Of a DNA stretch of 64,000 bases, positions 30,592 to 38,986 are shown piece after piece. This DNA comes from Virgibacillus sp. MSP4-1. GTDB lineage: Bacteria > Bacillota > Bacilli > Bacillales > Alkalibacillaceae. Each line of letters begins with the position of its first letter. The stretch's first letter is position 1. The notes under the pieces are model-generated. The model ran no database searches and was not told where the DNA came from. It saw nothing but the letters and a program-made list of their open reading frames with translations. The DNA lies in contig NZ_CP048021.1 in the NCBI RefSeq assembly GCF_010092505.1, positions 496,001-560,000 on the forward strand, given 5' to 3'. Made by a program: the position numbers and the translations under genes.

Positions 30592-31374
30592 ATGGAATAC
30601 AGTATACTCTTCATGATTACCCTATTTTTAATTGGCTTTGCCGGTTCCTTTTTATCCGGAATGGTAGGAATTGGTGGATCAATTATTAAATATCCAATGC
30701 TTTTATATATTCCTGGATTGCTCGGATTTGCAGCCTTTACAGCGCATGAGGTATCGGGAATAAGTGCGATTCAGGTATTGTTTGCTACGATTGGCGGGGT
30801 GTGGGCTTATCGAAAAGGCGGCTATTTAAATAAACAACTCATCATTTATATGGGTGTAAGTATTTTAATCGGGAGTTTTATCGGTGGATATGGCTCTCAA
30901 TTTATGAGTCAGGGTGGAATTAACTTTGTCTATGGAATCCTGGCTACGATTGCAGCTATCATGATGTTTATTCCGAAAAAAGGTGTCGATGATATTCCTC
31001 TTGATGAGGTGACCTTTAATAAGTGGTTAGCTGCAGGATTTGCATTTATTGTAGGTGTAGGAGCCGGTATTGTTGGAGCAGCCGGGGCTTTTATTCTGGT
31101 ACCAATCATGCTTGTGGTTCTTAAAATCCCAACGAGAATGACTATTGCCTCCTCATTAGCGATTACCTTTATCTCATCAATTGGTTCCACAGCCGGTAAA
31201 ATTTTAACAGGTCAGATTTTGTTTATCCCTGCTCTTATTATGATTATCGCAAGCCTTATTGCTTCACCACTCGGTGCAAAAGCAGGTCAAAAAATAAACA
31301 CAAAAGTTCTGCAGGGGATTTTAGCTGTACTTATACTCGGAACAGCAATAAAAATCTGGGCTGACTTTTTCTAA
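30592..31374 (+). CDS. TauE/SafE-family sulfur-anion transporter
   Basis: A 260-residue membrane protein with eight helices and the family's repeated glycine motifs ([18 protein letters not shown] at the start, [19 protein letters not shown] near residue 165). Members move sulfite, sulfonates or other sulfur species; in S. aureus a tauE gene sits beside cstR. Start at ATG 30592 after GGGGG; the 51 in-frame codons before it are not membrane-like. Likely exports sulfite or thiosulfate made by the dioxygenase. Confidence 0.88.
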   Translation: MEYSILFMITLFLIGFAGSFLSGMVGIGGSIIKYPMLLYIPGLLGFAAFTAHEVSGISAIQVLFATIGGVWAYRKGGYLNKQLIIYMGVSILIGSFIGGYGSQFMSQGGINFVYGILATIAAIMMFIPKKGVDDIPLDEVTFNKWLAAGFAFIVGVGAGIVGAAGAFILVPIMLVVLKIPTRMTIASSLAITFISSIGSTAGKILTGQILFIPALIMIIASLIASPLGAKAGQKINTKVLQGILAVLILGTAIKIWADFF

Positions 31375-31397
31375 TTCAATATTAAGGGAGAGGAATT

Positions 31398-31757
31398 ATG
31401 GACATTATTCAATGGATATTACTCATCTTATTAGCGTTTCTTTTAATGAATCGTTTTATGCCTGTGAAAGGGATTACCAATATTACTTCACAGCAGGCGA
31501 AGGACAAATTTAAGGATAAAAACGTTCAATTTGTTGATGTTCGTACACCTGGCGAATATAAGGCCAATCACAAAAAGCCATTTAAAAATATTCCATTGCA
31601 GCAGCTTTCAGGTCGAGTGAGTGAACTTGATCCTGATAAAGAAGTGGTTGTGGTTTGCCAAAGTGGAATGAGAAGTATGAAAGCCGCTAAAATGCTTAAG
31701 AAAAAAGGTTTTAATAAGATTAGCAATGTTAAAGGCGGTATGGGTGCCTGGGTATAA
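31398..31757 (+). CDS. Membrane-anchored rhodanese
   Basis: A 119-residue protein: an N-terminal membrane helix (about 2-22) then a rhodanese domain facing the cytoplasm (VDVRTPGEYKANHKKPFKNIPL, active Cys in VCQSGMRS). Similar to B. subtilis YqhL-type proteins. Last gene of the CstR cluster, 23 bases after tauE and followed by a terminator. Confidence 0.9.
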   Translation: MDIIQWILLILLAFLLMNRFMPVKGITNITSQQAKDKFKDKNVQFVDVRTPGEYKANHKKPFKNIPLQQLSGRVSELDPDKEVVVVCQSGMRSMKAAKMLKKKGFNKISNVKGGMGAWV

Positions 31758-31776
31758 TAATAAAATAACAACTCGC

Positions 31777-31815
31777 TAACTCCAAGTAACTTAGAGCTTG
31801 GGGTTATTTTTTTAT
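31777..31815 (+). terminator. Terminator of the sulfur cluster
   Basis: TAACTCCAAG pairs with CTTGGGGTTA, followed by TTTTTTT. Confidence 0.88.
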
Positions 31816-31894
31816 CCTTTTTGGCAGAGGGAAGATGGATGAGGGATGCATTTTAAATGTACTGGAGATGAGATTGAGTCTGATTGGTTGAATT

Positions 31895-32202
31895 ATCAGT
31901 CGTAAAGGTCATTTTATCCGTCATTTTGTTCCTGATTCACGTCTGAGATGAAATTTATCCGCCGGTGCCTGATTATTACTGGAATTTATCTGTCGTTTGG
32001 TTGGTTGTATAAGTCAGTGTAGGGAACATATCTGTCTGTTAGCGGTGGGAATCCGTCTGTATGAGAAGTTTATCGGTCAATTGACACCATTTATCAGTGT
32101 GCCACTGGGGAATCGGTCTATTTTTCTCGTAACCATGCCCATTCGAGACGTTTATCTGTTTAAATGATATGTTTATCTGTCAAAAACGCTTACCTATCAG
32201 TC
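31895..32202. repeat. Degenerate 21-bp-period array with ATCNGTC core
   Basis: The core ATC[N]GTC or a close variant begins at 31895, 31916, (31936), 31957, 31988, 32009, 32030, 32051, 32072, 32093, 32112, (32133), 32154, 32175 and 32196. Most steps are exactly 21 bases (one of 31, one of 20, one of 19). Units usually end in TTT before the next core, while the inner 11 bases differ in every unit. No frame runs through it. It fills most of the 580-base gap between the sulfur cluster and the ABC exporter. Confidence 0.85.
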
Positions 32203-32280
32203 ACCAATCCTAACTTCATACAAAACAAAAGCCCAAACCATATAAAGAGGCTTGGGTCACGGAATGGCTTTGGCTTATAT

Positions 32281-32336
32281 CCGCCTTGACCTAGGAGCCG
32301 CAGCTGGACAAAGAAAAGCGGAGGCGACGGTCTTTG
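32281..32336 (+). repeat. Dispersed GC-rich element, single copy
   Basis: CCGCCTTGACCTAGGAGCCG, CAGCTGGACAAAGAAAAGCG and GAGGCGACGG reproduce the element seen at 4570, including the GGCTTATA lead-in at 32272. It ends four bases from the stop codon of the permease gene. Confidence 0.8.
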
Positions 32337-32339
32337 TTC

Positions 32340-33107
32340 TTAATTCTCCGCTTCCAAATGATCATCCAGAAACTGCATCCGATCATTAAATAAAGTTGGA
32401 TAGGATAAATATCCAAGCAGAATACTTGTGACAACCGCCGTGGTTAGCAGAAGGAATAAGATAAGCAGTTGAAACATGACGGCCTGTACGGGGTCGGCGC
32501 CGGCAATAATCTGTCCGCTCATCATTCCGGGCAATTGGACGAGGCCGATGGTTTTCTGGCTTTCAATGGTTGGGATGGTACTAGCTTTTATGGATGTAAC
32601 CAGTTGCCTGTGAATGGCTTGTTTAGGCGTTCCTCCCAGAGATAAAATCAGTTCGGTCTCGTCTTGCTGGTTGGTGATCTCTGATGTAAAACGATTTAAA
32701 AACAGGATGGCCAGTACCATGGAGTTTCCAATCACCATTCCGCTGATAGGAATGATGTATTGAGCCGTTGCCGGGGTTATGTCCAGCCCCAGTAAAATGC
32801 CCTGAGTTAATAGTTCAATGAAAATAAATGTGACGACTAGTTTCCAAATAATTCCTTTTATTGAAGCCCCTTTTCTCTGGGCATTATGTGTGGCGGCTGT
32901 AATCATAAGAGCAATCATGAGCAAAATATAGATGATATGCTCAGCATCAAAAACAAATTGCAGCACATATCCAACCGCCAGCAATTGAATGATCGATCGA
33001 ATGGCAGCAATGATGGTATCCTTCTCCAGCCCCAGGTTAAAGGTTTTTGATAACAAAAGGGGAATGACAACAAAAATGAGCGTAATCGATAAAGTTAAGT
33101 AAGTCAT
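32340..33107 (-). CDS. fetB: FetB-like ABC permease (UPF0014)
   Basis: A 255-residue membrane protein with about seven helices and the UPF0014 signatures GMVIGNSMVLAILFLNRF, ELILSLGGTPKQAIHRQL and GLVQLPGMMSGQIIAGADPVQAV. E. coli FetAB (YbbLM) exports iron and protects against oxidative stress; Bacillus YjkA is alike. Start ATG at 33107 overlaps the ATPase stop by four bases (ATGA). It sits inside the persulfide cluster region, but no CstR-type operator is seen before it. Confidence 0.88.
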   Translation of the reverse strand: MTYLTLSITLIFVVIPLLLSKTFNLGLEKDTIIAAIRSIIQLLAVGYVLQFVFDAEHIIYILLMIALMITAATHNAQRKGASIKGIIWKLVVTFIFIELLTQGILLGLDITPATAQYIIPISGMVIGNSMVLAILFLNRFTSEITNQQDETELILSLGGTPKQAIHRQLVTSIKASTIPTIESQKTIGLVQLPGMMSGQIIAGADPVQAVMFQLLILFLLLTTAVVTSILLGYLSYPTLFNDRMQFLDDHLEAEN

Positions 33108-33832
33108 TCCATTTCCCCCTTTACAAAGTGCTGTACAGCAGAATTTCGGGGATGATTGAGTAAATCGCTGGGACCGGTTTCGGCAACCTTGCCCTCCATC
33201 ATCACCCATGTATAATGGCCAACATCCAAGGCCTGCTGCAAGTTATGAGTGATCCAGATAATGGTGGTGTGGTAAACTTCATTAATTCTTACAATCAGTT
33301 TTTCAATATCTTCCTGGGATACACGGTCAAGTGATGACGTGATTTCATCAAGCAGTAAAATATCCGGTTGATTGACAAGGGTTCGGGCGATAGAAAGCTT
33401 CTGCTGCTGTCCGCCTGATAAATCCTTTGTATTCCGCTGTAAATAATCTTCGGGAAGGCCGACTAATTTGAGTAATTCTTTTGCCCGATCTTCAGACAAT
33501 TGCTGTTCCTGCAGTTCTAAGGGTAAATTCAGATTATCATAAACATTGCCTTTAATCATTGGTGCACTTTGCAGGGCGATGCCAACCTTTTGGCGCAGAT
33601 GCACAGGGTTGTAATTTTTTATATGCCTGCCTAATATGTAGATATCCCCATCATCTGGTGATTTCAGCCCATTACATAGCGTGAATAACGTGGACTTACC
33701 GGCACCGGAAGGCCCGACCAATGTAGTGATTTTACCTTCCGGGAATGATCCGGTGATGTCTTTTAAAATATGTAATCCGTCATCTGAGTAATTCACTTGT
33801 TCAAATCGTATTGCCGTATTATCCATCGACAT
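33104..33832 (-). CDS. fetA: FetA-like ABC ATPase
   Basis: An ATPase of about 242 residues: Walker A GPSGAGKST, Q-loop ALQSAPMIKG, signature LSGGQQQKLSIARTL, Walker B ILLLDEITSSLD and the H-loop WITHNL. The Q-loop and ITSSLD match the FetA/YbbL group. It energises the permease downstream for likely iron export. The start is uncertain: ATG at 33832 has GAGTGAT before it, an upstream GTG at 33847 has no clear ribosome site. Confidence 0.88.
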   Translation of the reverse strand: MSMDNTAIRFEQVNYSDDGLHILKDITGSFPEGKITTLVGPSGAGKSTLFTLCNGLKSPDDGDIYILGRHIKNYNPVHLRQKVGIALQSAPMIKGNVYDNLNLPLELQEQQLSEDRAKELLKLVGLPEDYLQRNTKDLSGGQQQKLSIARTLVNQPDILLLDEITSSLDRVSQEDIEKLIVRINEVYHTTIIWITHNLQQALDVGHYTWVMMEGKVAETGPSDLLNHPRNSAVQHFVKGEME

Positions 33833-33982
33833 GGATTCATCACTCACTTTAGAAGTCTATTCTTCATTATATTCTTTCCTTATTTTATGGAAAGCTATTC
33901 TCATATTCAAGATGATTGCTCAGAGCTGCACAAAACCCCGGGGCTTTCGACTGATAAAAATTTTGTATTTTACTTTATATAG

Positions 33983-34014
33983 AAAAAAGCAGGGGACAAT
34001 ATATGTTCCCTGCC
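33983..34014 (-). terminator. Terminator of the CoA-disulfide reductase gene
   Basis: Minus strand GGCAGGGAAC and GTCCCCTGC pair around ATATATT, followed by TTTTTT. Confidence 0.85.
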
Positions 34015-34079
34015 TGGTATTACAGGTTCATTCGTGAAAAGGGTAAAGGAAAACCACGAATGAACTAAGCTTAATGAAT

Positions 34080-35729
34080 TTACTTACCATATACGGAGGA
34101 ATACGTTTTCCATCCACCATCAAGGTTTTTAGCTCGGAACCCGTTATTTTGTAAAATTTGGGTTGCTACGTATCCACGCAGTCCAACCTGACAGTTTACA
34201 TAAAGGGTCTCATCTTTTGGGAGCTCATCCAGGCGATGACGTAATTCATCGAGTGGAATGTTTACGGCTCCATGAATATATCCTTTTTCCAGCTCCTGAG
34301 GATTTCGTACATCAATGAGCTTGCCGCCATTAGCTATAATTTCATCAATTTCATGCCACTGAACGGTTTCTACAGAGCCATCAACAATGTGACTTCCGGC
34401 ATATCCGGCCATATTGACAGGGTCTTTGGCAGATGCGAATGGGGGAGCATAAGCAATCTCCAGTTCCGGAAGATCCTGAATGGTCAGATTTCCTTTAATA
34501 GCCGTTGCAATTACATCAATTCGTTTGTCTGCTCCGTCCATACCTACAGCCTGTGCTCCGTAAATTTTTCCGCTTTCTTTATCAAAGGCAACTTTAAGGG
34601 CAATAGGTTTTGCGCCTGGATAGTATCCAGCATGTGAAACGGGATGAACGTGAATGACTTCATATGGAATCCCTAAACGCTTCAAAGTTTTTTCATTGTT
34701 CCCTGTTGCGGCTACGCTGTAATCAAATACTTTGGCGATGGATGTTCCAAGGGTTCCATTGTACTTTATCCCTTTCCCATAAATATGATCAGCAGCCACA
34801 CGTCCTTGACGGTTAGCAGGCCAGGCTAATGGAACCATTGTTGCCTGCTGGTTAATATAATCCTTAATTTCCACGGCATCTCCAATGGCATAAATATCAG
34901 AATCACTCGTTTGCAGATGTTCATTAACCTGAATACCACCACGCTTGCCGACATCAAGCCCTGCCTGCACAGCCAGTTCATTTTCGGGGCGAACACCGAT
35001 AGACAGAAGAATCATGTCTGTATCTATTTGTTTTCCATTTTGAGTGATAATAGTTTTCCCTTCGTTTTCAAATTGCTTGACACCATCGTCTAATATAAGG
35101 TTTACACCTTTTTCCTCAAGGTGGCGATGAATGATGCTTGCCATTTCATAGTCGATGGGTCCCATAACCTGATTGGACATTTCAACAATGGTGACCTCCA
35201 ACCCACGCTCATGAAGGTTTTCTGCCATTTCCAAACCGATAAATCCACCACCTACAACCACGGCACGTTTCGGATTCTTCTGATCAACAAAGCCCTTGAT
35301 TTGATCCGTATCCGGAATATTTCTAAGCGTAAACAGATCTTTGGCTTCATCTATTCCCGGGATTGGTGGGACAACCGGTCTTGCACCTGGAGATAGAATG
35401 AGCTGATCATACGATTCTTCATACGTATCCCCAGTTTGAACATTCTTAACAACGATTGTTTTTTCTTCTCTGTTAATCTGAGTCACTTCACTGAGTGTGC
35501 GAATATCCAGATTATAACGGGTGGACAGACTTTCAACCGTTTGAACCAGCAGCTTATTACGGTCCTGGATGGTTTCCCCGATGTAATAAGGTAACCCACA
35601 GTTCGCAAAAGAGATGTATTCTCCTTTTTCGAACATGACAATTTCGGATGTTTCATCGAGTCTTCTTAAACGGGCGGCGGCTGTTGATCCTCCAGCAACC
35701 CCACCGATAATCACAATTTTTTTACTCAT
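34080..35729 (-). CDS. CoA-disulfide reductase fused to rhodanese (CoADR-Rhd)
   Basis: A 549-residue flavoprotein. FAD and NAD(P)H Rossmann motifs are IIGGVAGGSTAAARLRR at the start and VVVGGGFIGLEMAENL near 155; the single redox Cys is in SFANCGLPYYIG (about residue 43); residues about 455-549 form a rhodanese with active Cys in NCQVGLRG. Such fusions reduce CoA disulfide, CoA-persulfide or polysulfide. Two CstR-like operators overlap its promoter, so it belongs to the persulfide regulon. AGGAGG is six bases from the second of two tandem ATGs. Confidence 0.92.
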   Translation of the reverse strand: MSKKIVIIGGVAGGSTAAARLRRLDETSEIVMFEKGEYISFANCGLPYYIGETIQDRNKLLVQTVESLSTRYNLDIRTLSEVTQINREEKTIVVKNVQTGDTYEESYDQLILSPGARPVVPPIPGIDEAKDLFTLRNIPDTDQIKGFVDQKNPKRAVVVGGGFIGLEMAENLHERGLEVTIVEMSNQVMGPIDYEMASIIHRHLEEKGVNLILDDGVKQFENEGKTIITQNGKQIDTDMILLSIGVRPENELAVQAGLDVGKRGGIQVNEHLQTSDSDIYAIGDAVEIKDYINQQATMVPLAWPANRQGRVAADHIYGKGIKYNGTLGTSIAKVFDYSVAATGNNEKTLKRLGIPYEVIHVHPVSHAGYYPGAKPIALKVAFDKESGKIYGAQAVGMDGADKRIDVIATAIKGNLTIQDLPELEIAYAPPFASAKDPVNMAGYAGSHIVDGSVETVQWHEIDEIIANGGKLIDVRNPQELEKGYIHGAVNIPLDELRHRLDELPKDETLYVNCQVGLRGYVATQILQNNGFRAKNLDGGWKTYSSVYGK

Positions 35730-35766
35730 CATTTTCCTCCTAATGGTTAGAAATTAATTTTTTAGT

Positions 35767-35801
35767 ATACCTTATGGGGTATTTTATACTACATGGGGTA
35801 T
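35767..35801 (-). promoter_or_regulatory. Tandem CstR-type operators upstream of CoADR-Rhd
   Basis: ATACCTTATGGGGTAT (35767-35782) and ATACTACATGGGGTAT (35786-35801), 19 bp apart, match the operators at 27115 and 27636. TATAAA and TATAAT on the minus strand lie between and just beside them as possible -10 boxes. Confidence 0.7.
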
Positions 35802-35827
35802 TATAGCACGGGACCATATCTATTAGA

Positions 35828-35843
35828 AGTGATTTATATCACA
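35828..35843. promoter_or_regulatory. Possible Fnr/CRP-type palindrome
   Basis: AGTGA-TTTATA-TCACA is one base from TGTGA-N6-TCACA. It lies about 100 bases upstream of the CoADR-Rhd start. Short motif; chance occurrence is possible. Confidence 0.35.
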
Positions 35844-36080
35844 GATTTGTGAACACGTGGGTTTAAGATGCAGTCACGGTGATTTCGGACCAGGTGATAC
35901 CGGTGAATCTGCCGTAACGGGCGTCCTCATAGCCGATTCGTGAAGGGATGGGTTTGAATCTTCCGAGACACTGCCTCTCATGGCAGATTCCTGCACGGAA
36001 AATGACTGAATCTGCCGAGTTACCTTTTCTCACGGCCGAATCCAGCTCACAAAACAACTGAATCCGCCATGATAACCCCT
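35844..36080. repeat. Degenerate array with alternating 30- and 22-bp units (GAATC core)
   Basis: Units begin at 35844, 35881, 35905, 35935, 35956, 35986, 36008, 36038 and 36060 with GA[AT]TC or GATTT. From 35905 the steps are 30, 21, 30, 22, 30, 22. The three 30-base units share GAATCT[GT]CCG at the start and CTCA..GC at the end; the 21/22-base units share GATTC and, in two cases (35844, 35935), GTGAA....TGGGTTT. No gene is present; a 64-codon minus-strand frame here is made of the repeat. Confidence 0.8.
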
Positions 36081-36134
36081 GTACATAGTAAAATCTTTAT
36101 ATGAAAGAACGTCTCTACTATATATTGTCGCAAC

Positions 36135-36174
36135 AAAATAGAGCGTATCAAACACATGATGTTTTGATACGCTC
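36135..36174 (-). terminator. Terminator of the nsrR gene
   Basis: GAGCGTATCAAA (36141-36152) pairs with TTTTGATACGCTC (36162-36174); the minus-strand tail is TATTTTG. Confidence 0.75.
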
Positions 36175-36203
36175 ACAATTGCTGGAATCATGAAATCCTA
36201 TTA

Positions 36204-36638
36204 TTAAATATCCATCAATTGACGCAGTTCATTGTCATTTACAACTAAATCCTCAATGGTATATTCCTGCAGGACCTCCCAGAATGCCCTCATTGCCTGA
36301 TGCAGGGTATGCTTCAGCTTGCATGCCGGTGATATGACACAGTGATCGGCTCCTTTGTCAAAGCATTCAAGTAAAGCGAAGTCATTTTCCATATAGCGTA
36401 CGACGGTTCCAACATTGATTTCATTTGCGGGTTTGGCCAGGCGAATTCCACCGTTACGACCCCGAACGGTTTCCAATAATTCTATTTTATTTAATTCATA
36501 GACGATTTTTCTAAGATGGTGATCGGATATATGAAAGGTCTGAGAGATTTCTTTTATACTCGATAACTCATCTTCTTCTTTGGCCGCACAGAAAATGAGC
36601 ACTCGCAAGGCATAATCTGTGTATTTTTTTAGCTGCAT
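36204..36638 (-). CDS. nsrR: Rrf2-family nitric-oxide-sensing repressor, NsrR-like
   Basis: A 145-residue Rrf2 regulator: winged helix MQLKKYTDYALRVLIFCAAK with recognition helix HISDHHLRKIVYELNK, wing GRNGGIRLAK, and three Fe-S Cys in ECFDKGADHCVISPACKL (about residues 91-106). It binds a [4Fe-4S] cluster that NO destroys. It is divergent from the flavohaemoglobin gene whose promoter carries a textbook NsrR dyad. Start at ATG 36638 after GGAG; the earlier in-frame ATG at 36683 lacks a site. Confidence 0.9.
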   Translation of the reverse strand: MQLKKYTDYALRVLIFCAAKEEDELSSIKEISQTFHISDHHLRKIVYELNKIELLETVRGRNGGIRLAKPANEINVGTVVRYMENDFALLECFDKGADHCVISPACKLKHTLHQAMRAFWEVLQEYTIEDLVVNDNELRQLMDI

Positions 36639-36731
36639 ATATGATTCTCCTTGTTTTTGCTGCTTCACAATATTGTAACACAAATCGGGCTTACCCCTAT
36701 TGAGATAGTGCTTATATTACTTATAAAATAA

Positions 36732-36754
36732 AAGGTGTATTCAAAATACATCTT
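36732..36754 (+). promoter_or_regulatory. NsrR operator in the hmp promoter
   Basis: AAGGTGTATT-CAA-AATACATCTT is a 10-bp dyad with one mismatch and matches the NsrR consensus AAGATGYATTT-N-AAATRCATCTT. TTGAGA with TATAAA 16 bases further places the transcription start at or inside this site, as expected for repression. Confidence 0.78.
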
Positions 36755-36776
36755 TTTGAAAAGGGGAGTGCTTGGA

Positions 36777-38018
36777 TTGAATACAGAAACAGCAACAGGA
36801 TTAGATAAGCAAACGAAGGATATTGTTAAATCAACGGTACCTGTATTAGAAGAACGAGGAACAGAAATTACAAAGCGTTTTTATGAGCGAATGTTTGAAA
36901 ATCACCCTGAACTGAAAAATATTTTTAATCAGACGAATCAACGAAAAGGCGACCAATCGAAAGCATTAGCCAACATGGTTTATGCAGCTGCCCTACATAT
37001 TGATAATCTGGAAGAAATTTTGCCGGCTGTTCAGCCTGTTGCCCATAAGCATAAGAGTTTAAACATTAAACCTGAGCATTACCCAATTGTTGGAGAGAAC
37101 CTTTTAATGGCGATTCGGGAAGTGTTAGGGGAGGAAATAGCTACGGATGAAGTACTTGCTGCCTGGGAAAAGGCGTATGGCGAGATTGCCAATGTATTTA
37201 TTTCCATTGAAGATCAAATGTATCAGGAGGATGAGAATCAGCCTGGTGGATGGACCGGATTCCGAAACTTTAAAGTGAAGCGGAAAGTAAAAGAGAGTGA
37301 TGTGATTACATCCTTCTATCTGGAGCCTGCAGATCACCATCCATTCCCGGCTTTTAAACCCGGACAATATATTACAGTTAAGGCTGACATTGAGGGAGAA
37401 GCTTATACTCACCGTCGTCAGTACAGCTTATCGATTGCTCCTAATGAAGGGGTTTATCGTATCAGTGTCAAAAGGGAAGAAGCACTTGATGAAAATCCGG
37501 ATGGCGTGGTATCAAACTATTTACACGATCATGTAGAAGAGGGAGATATCATTCCGATTAGTGCTCCTTCAGGTGATTTTGTTCTTGATACAGATGATGA
37601 GCGCCCGCTGGTTCTTCTTAGTGGGGGTGTCGGACTAACACCAATGATGAGTATGCTGGAAAGTGTAGTGGAATGGCAGCCGGAACGCGAAGTTATTTTT
37701 ATACATGCGGCAAGGTCCGGTAAATTTCATGCGATGAGCGATCGTGTACGCTCCATCGATCGGGACTATAAACAGGTAACCACCTATTTTGTCTACGATA
37801 GTCCTGAAGAGGAAGATGAAGGCAAATATGATAAAAAGGGTTATGTGGATTACGAGTGGTTGAAATCTGTTGTTCCTACCAATGATGCGGCCTTTTATTT
37901 CTGCGGACCTAAAGGGTTTATGAAGGCTATTTACCAAAGTCTGGCCAAGTATGAAGTGTCTGAAGAGGACATTCATTTTGAAATCTTCGGCCCTCAGACT
38001 GATATTACAAACTCATGA
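36777..38018 (+). CDS. hmp: Flavohaemoglobin, nitric oxide dioxygenase
   Basis: Converts NO to nitrate with O2 and NAD(P)H. The 413-residue product has the globin domain (about 1-150; proximal His in AHKHKSLNIKPEHY), the FAD domain (about 160-265; HRRQYSLS for flavin binding) and the NAD domain (about 275-410; LLSGGVGLTPMMSML, FCGPKGFM, FGPQTD). The start is TTG at 36777, eight bases after AAGGGGAG; the in-frame GTG at 36735 lies within the NsrR operator. Controlled by the divergent nsrR. Confidence 0.95.
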   Translation: MNTETATGLDKQTKDIVKSTVPVLEERGTEITKRFYERMFENHPELKNIFNQTNQRKGDQSKALANMVYAAALHIDNLEEILPAVQPVAHKHKSLNIKPEHYPIVGENLLMAIREVLGEEIATDEVLAAWEKAYGEIANVFISIEDQMYQEDENQPGGWTGFRNFKVKRKVKESDVITSFYLEPADHHPFPAFKPGQYITVKADIEGEAYTHRRQYSLSIAPNEGVYRISVKREEALDENPDGVVSNYLHDHVEEGDIIPISAPSGDFVLDTDDERPLVLLSGGVGLTPMMSMLESVVEWQPEREVIFIHAARSGKFHAMSDRVRSIDRDYKQVTTYFVYDSPEEEDEGKYDKKGYVDYEWLKSVVPTNDAAFYFCGPKGFMKAIYQSLAKYEVSEEDIHFEIFGPQTDITNS

Positions 38019-38030
38019 TGTCACTGTTTA

Positions 38031-38070
38031 AGCGCTGGGACAAAGGAACGTTATGTCTCAGCGTTTTTTT
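38031..38070 (+). terminator. hmp terminator
   Basis: AGCGCTGGGACA pairs with TGTCTCAGCG, followed by TTTTTTT. Confidence 0.88.
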
Positions 38071-38167
38071 GGTGTACAGAAGCAGAGAATCTTTAAACAT
38101 AATTTCTGAATTCCCACTTGACTTATCTGAATTATTGCAATAGACTGTTAGTTAAAATTAAATATAT

Positions 38168-38272
38168 TCTTATCCAGAGAAGTGGAGGGATCTGGCCCTG
38201 TGAAGCTTCAGCAACCTCTGACATGGTCAGAAAGGTGCTAAATCCAGCGAGTTTCATCTCGGGAGATAAGAG
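38168..38272 (+). promoter_or_regulatory. SAM-I riboswitch (S box)
   Basis: TCTTATCCAGAGAAGTGGAGGGA's parts, CTGGCCC-TGTGAAGCTTCAGCAACC's parts, GGTGCTAAATCCAGC and the closing GGAGATAAGA appear in order, which is the S-adenosylmethionine aptamer. Its first and last arms (TCTTATC, GATAAGA) pair. Confidence 0.95.
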
Positions 38273-38289
38273 TGGATCGTGCACATATA

Positions 38290-38326
38290 CCCTCTTTTCT
38301 CCATTCCAGAGAAAAGGGGGTTTTCT
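38290..38326 (+). terminator. Terminator of the SAM riboswitch
   Basis: CCTCTTTTCTC pairs with GAGAAAAGGGGG around seven bases, followed by TTTTCT. Confidence 0.88.
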
Positions 38327-38404
38327 AATGGTAAGATGCATTTTTAAAGGGGACTTATAACAGAATTCAAAAACCAAAGACTTCAGGAAAGGGTGTAAGA
38401 GCAC

Positions 38405-38956
38405 ATGAGTGAAATCGTTTTATTATCGGGCAGTCCTTCTAACCCTTCACGTTCAGATAGGGTTGTGAGCTACTTAGGTGAGTTACTGGAACAGGAAAAT
38501 TTCTCAGTTTCTTCTGTATCGGTTCGTGATTTTTCTTCGGAAGAACTGTTTCGAGGTCGATATGACAGCGTTGCTATTCAGCAGCTCACAGCACTTATTC
38601 AAAATGCTAAAGGTGTCATTGTCGGTTCGCCGGTCTATAAGGGGGCTTACTCCGGTGTTTTAAAAGCTCTGCTGGACCTGCTGCCACAGGATGTTTTTCA
38701 ATCCACACCTGTTCTGCCGGTCATGACAGGGGGCGGCGCCGGACATCTGTTAGCGCTGGAATATAGTTTAAAGCCTGTTCTGGCAACACTTAAAGCACAT
38801 AACTTAAAGGGGCTTTATTTTTTGGATCATCAGATTAATAAGTATCAGGAGCTCCCGATTGTAGATGAGGAGATTCTTCTGCGGGCGAAAAAACAATTAA
38901 ACTATTTTGTTGAAATGATCAAGCGGGATACGACTCTTACGGCCTATTCTTCATAG
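38405..38956 (+). CDS. NADPH-dependent FMN reductase (SsuE type)
   Basis: Supplies reduced FMN to a partner monooxygenase. The 183-residue flavodoxin-like protein has the FMN-binding LLSGSPSNPSRS near the N-terminus, GVIVGSPVYKGAYSGVLKALLDL near 73-95 and the TGGGAGHLLALEYSLKPVLATL segment typical of SsuE/MsuE. It lies 30 bases upstream of a flavin-dependent monooxygenase gene and downstream of a SAM riboswitch, so the pair should be made when S-adenosylmethionine is low. Confidence 0.9.
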   Translation: MSEIVLLSGSPSNPSRSDRVVSYLGELLEQENFSVSSVSVRDFSSEELFRGRYDSVAIQQLTALIQNAKGVIVGSPVYKGAYSGVLKALLDLLPQDVFQSTPVLPVMTGGGAGHLLALEYSLKPVLATLKAHNLKGLYFLDHQINKYQELPIVDEEILLRAKKQLNYFVEMIKRDTTLTAYSS

Positions 38957-38986
38957 GGGAAAACGGAAAGACAGGAGGATTTTATA

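Noticed and set aside
35863-36057. 64-codon minus-strand frame
   Set aside because: It covers the 30/22-bp periodic array and has no ribosome site or known motif.
31895-36080. CRISPR arrays
   Set aside because: Both arrays have only 5-10 conserved bases per unit, unequal units and no cas genes; they are not CRISPR.
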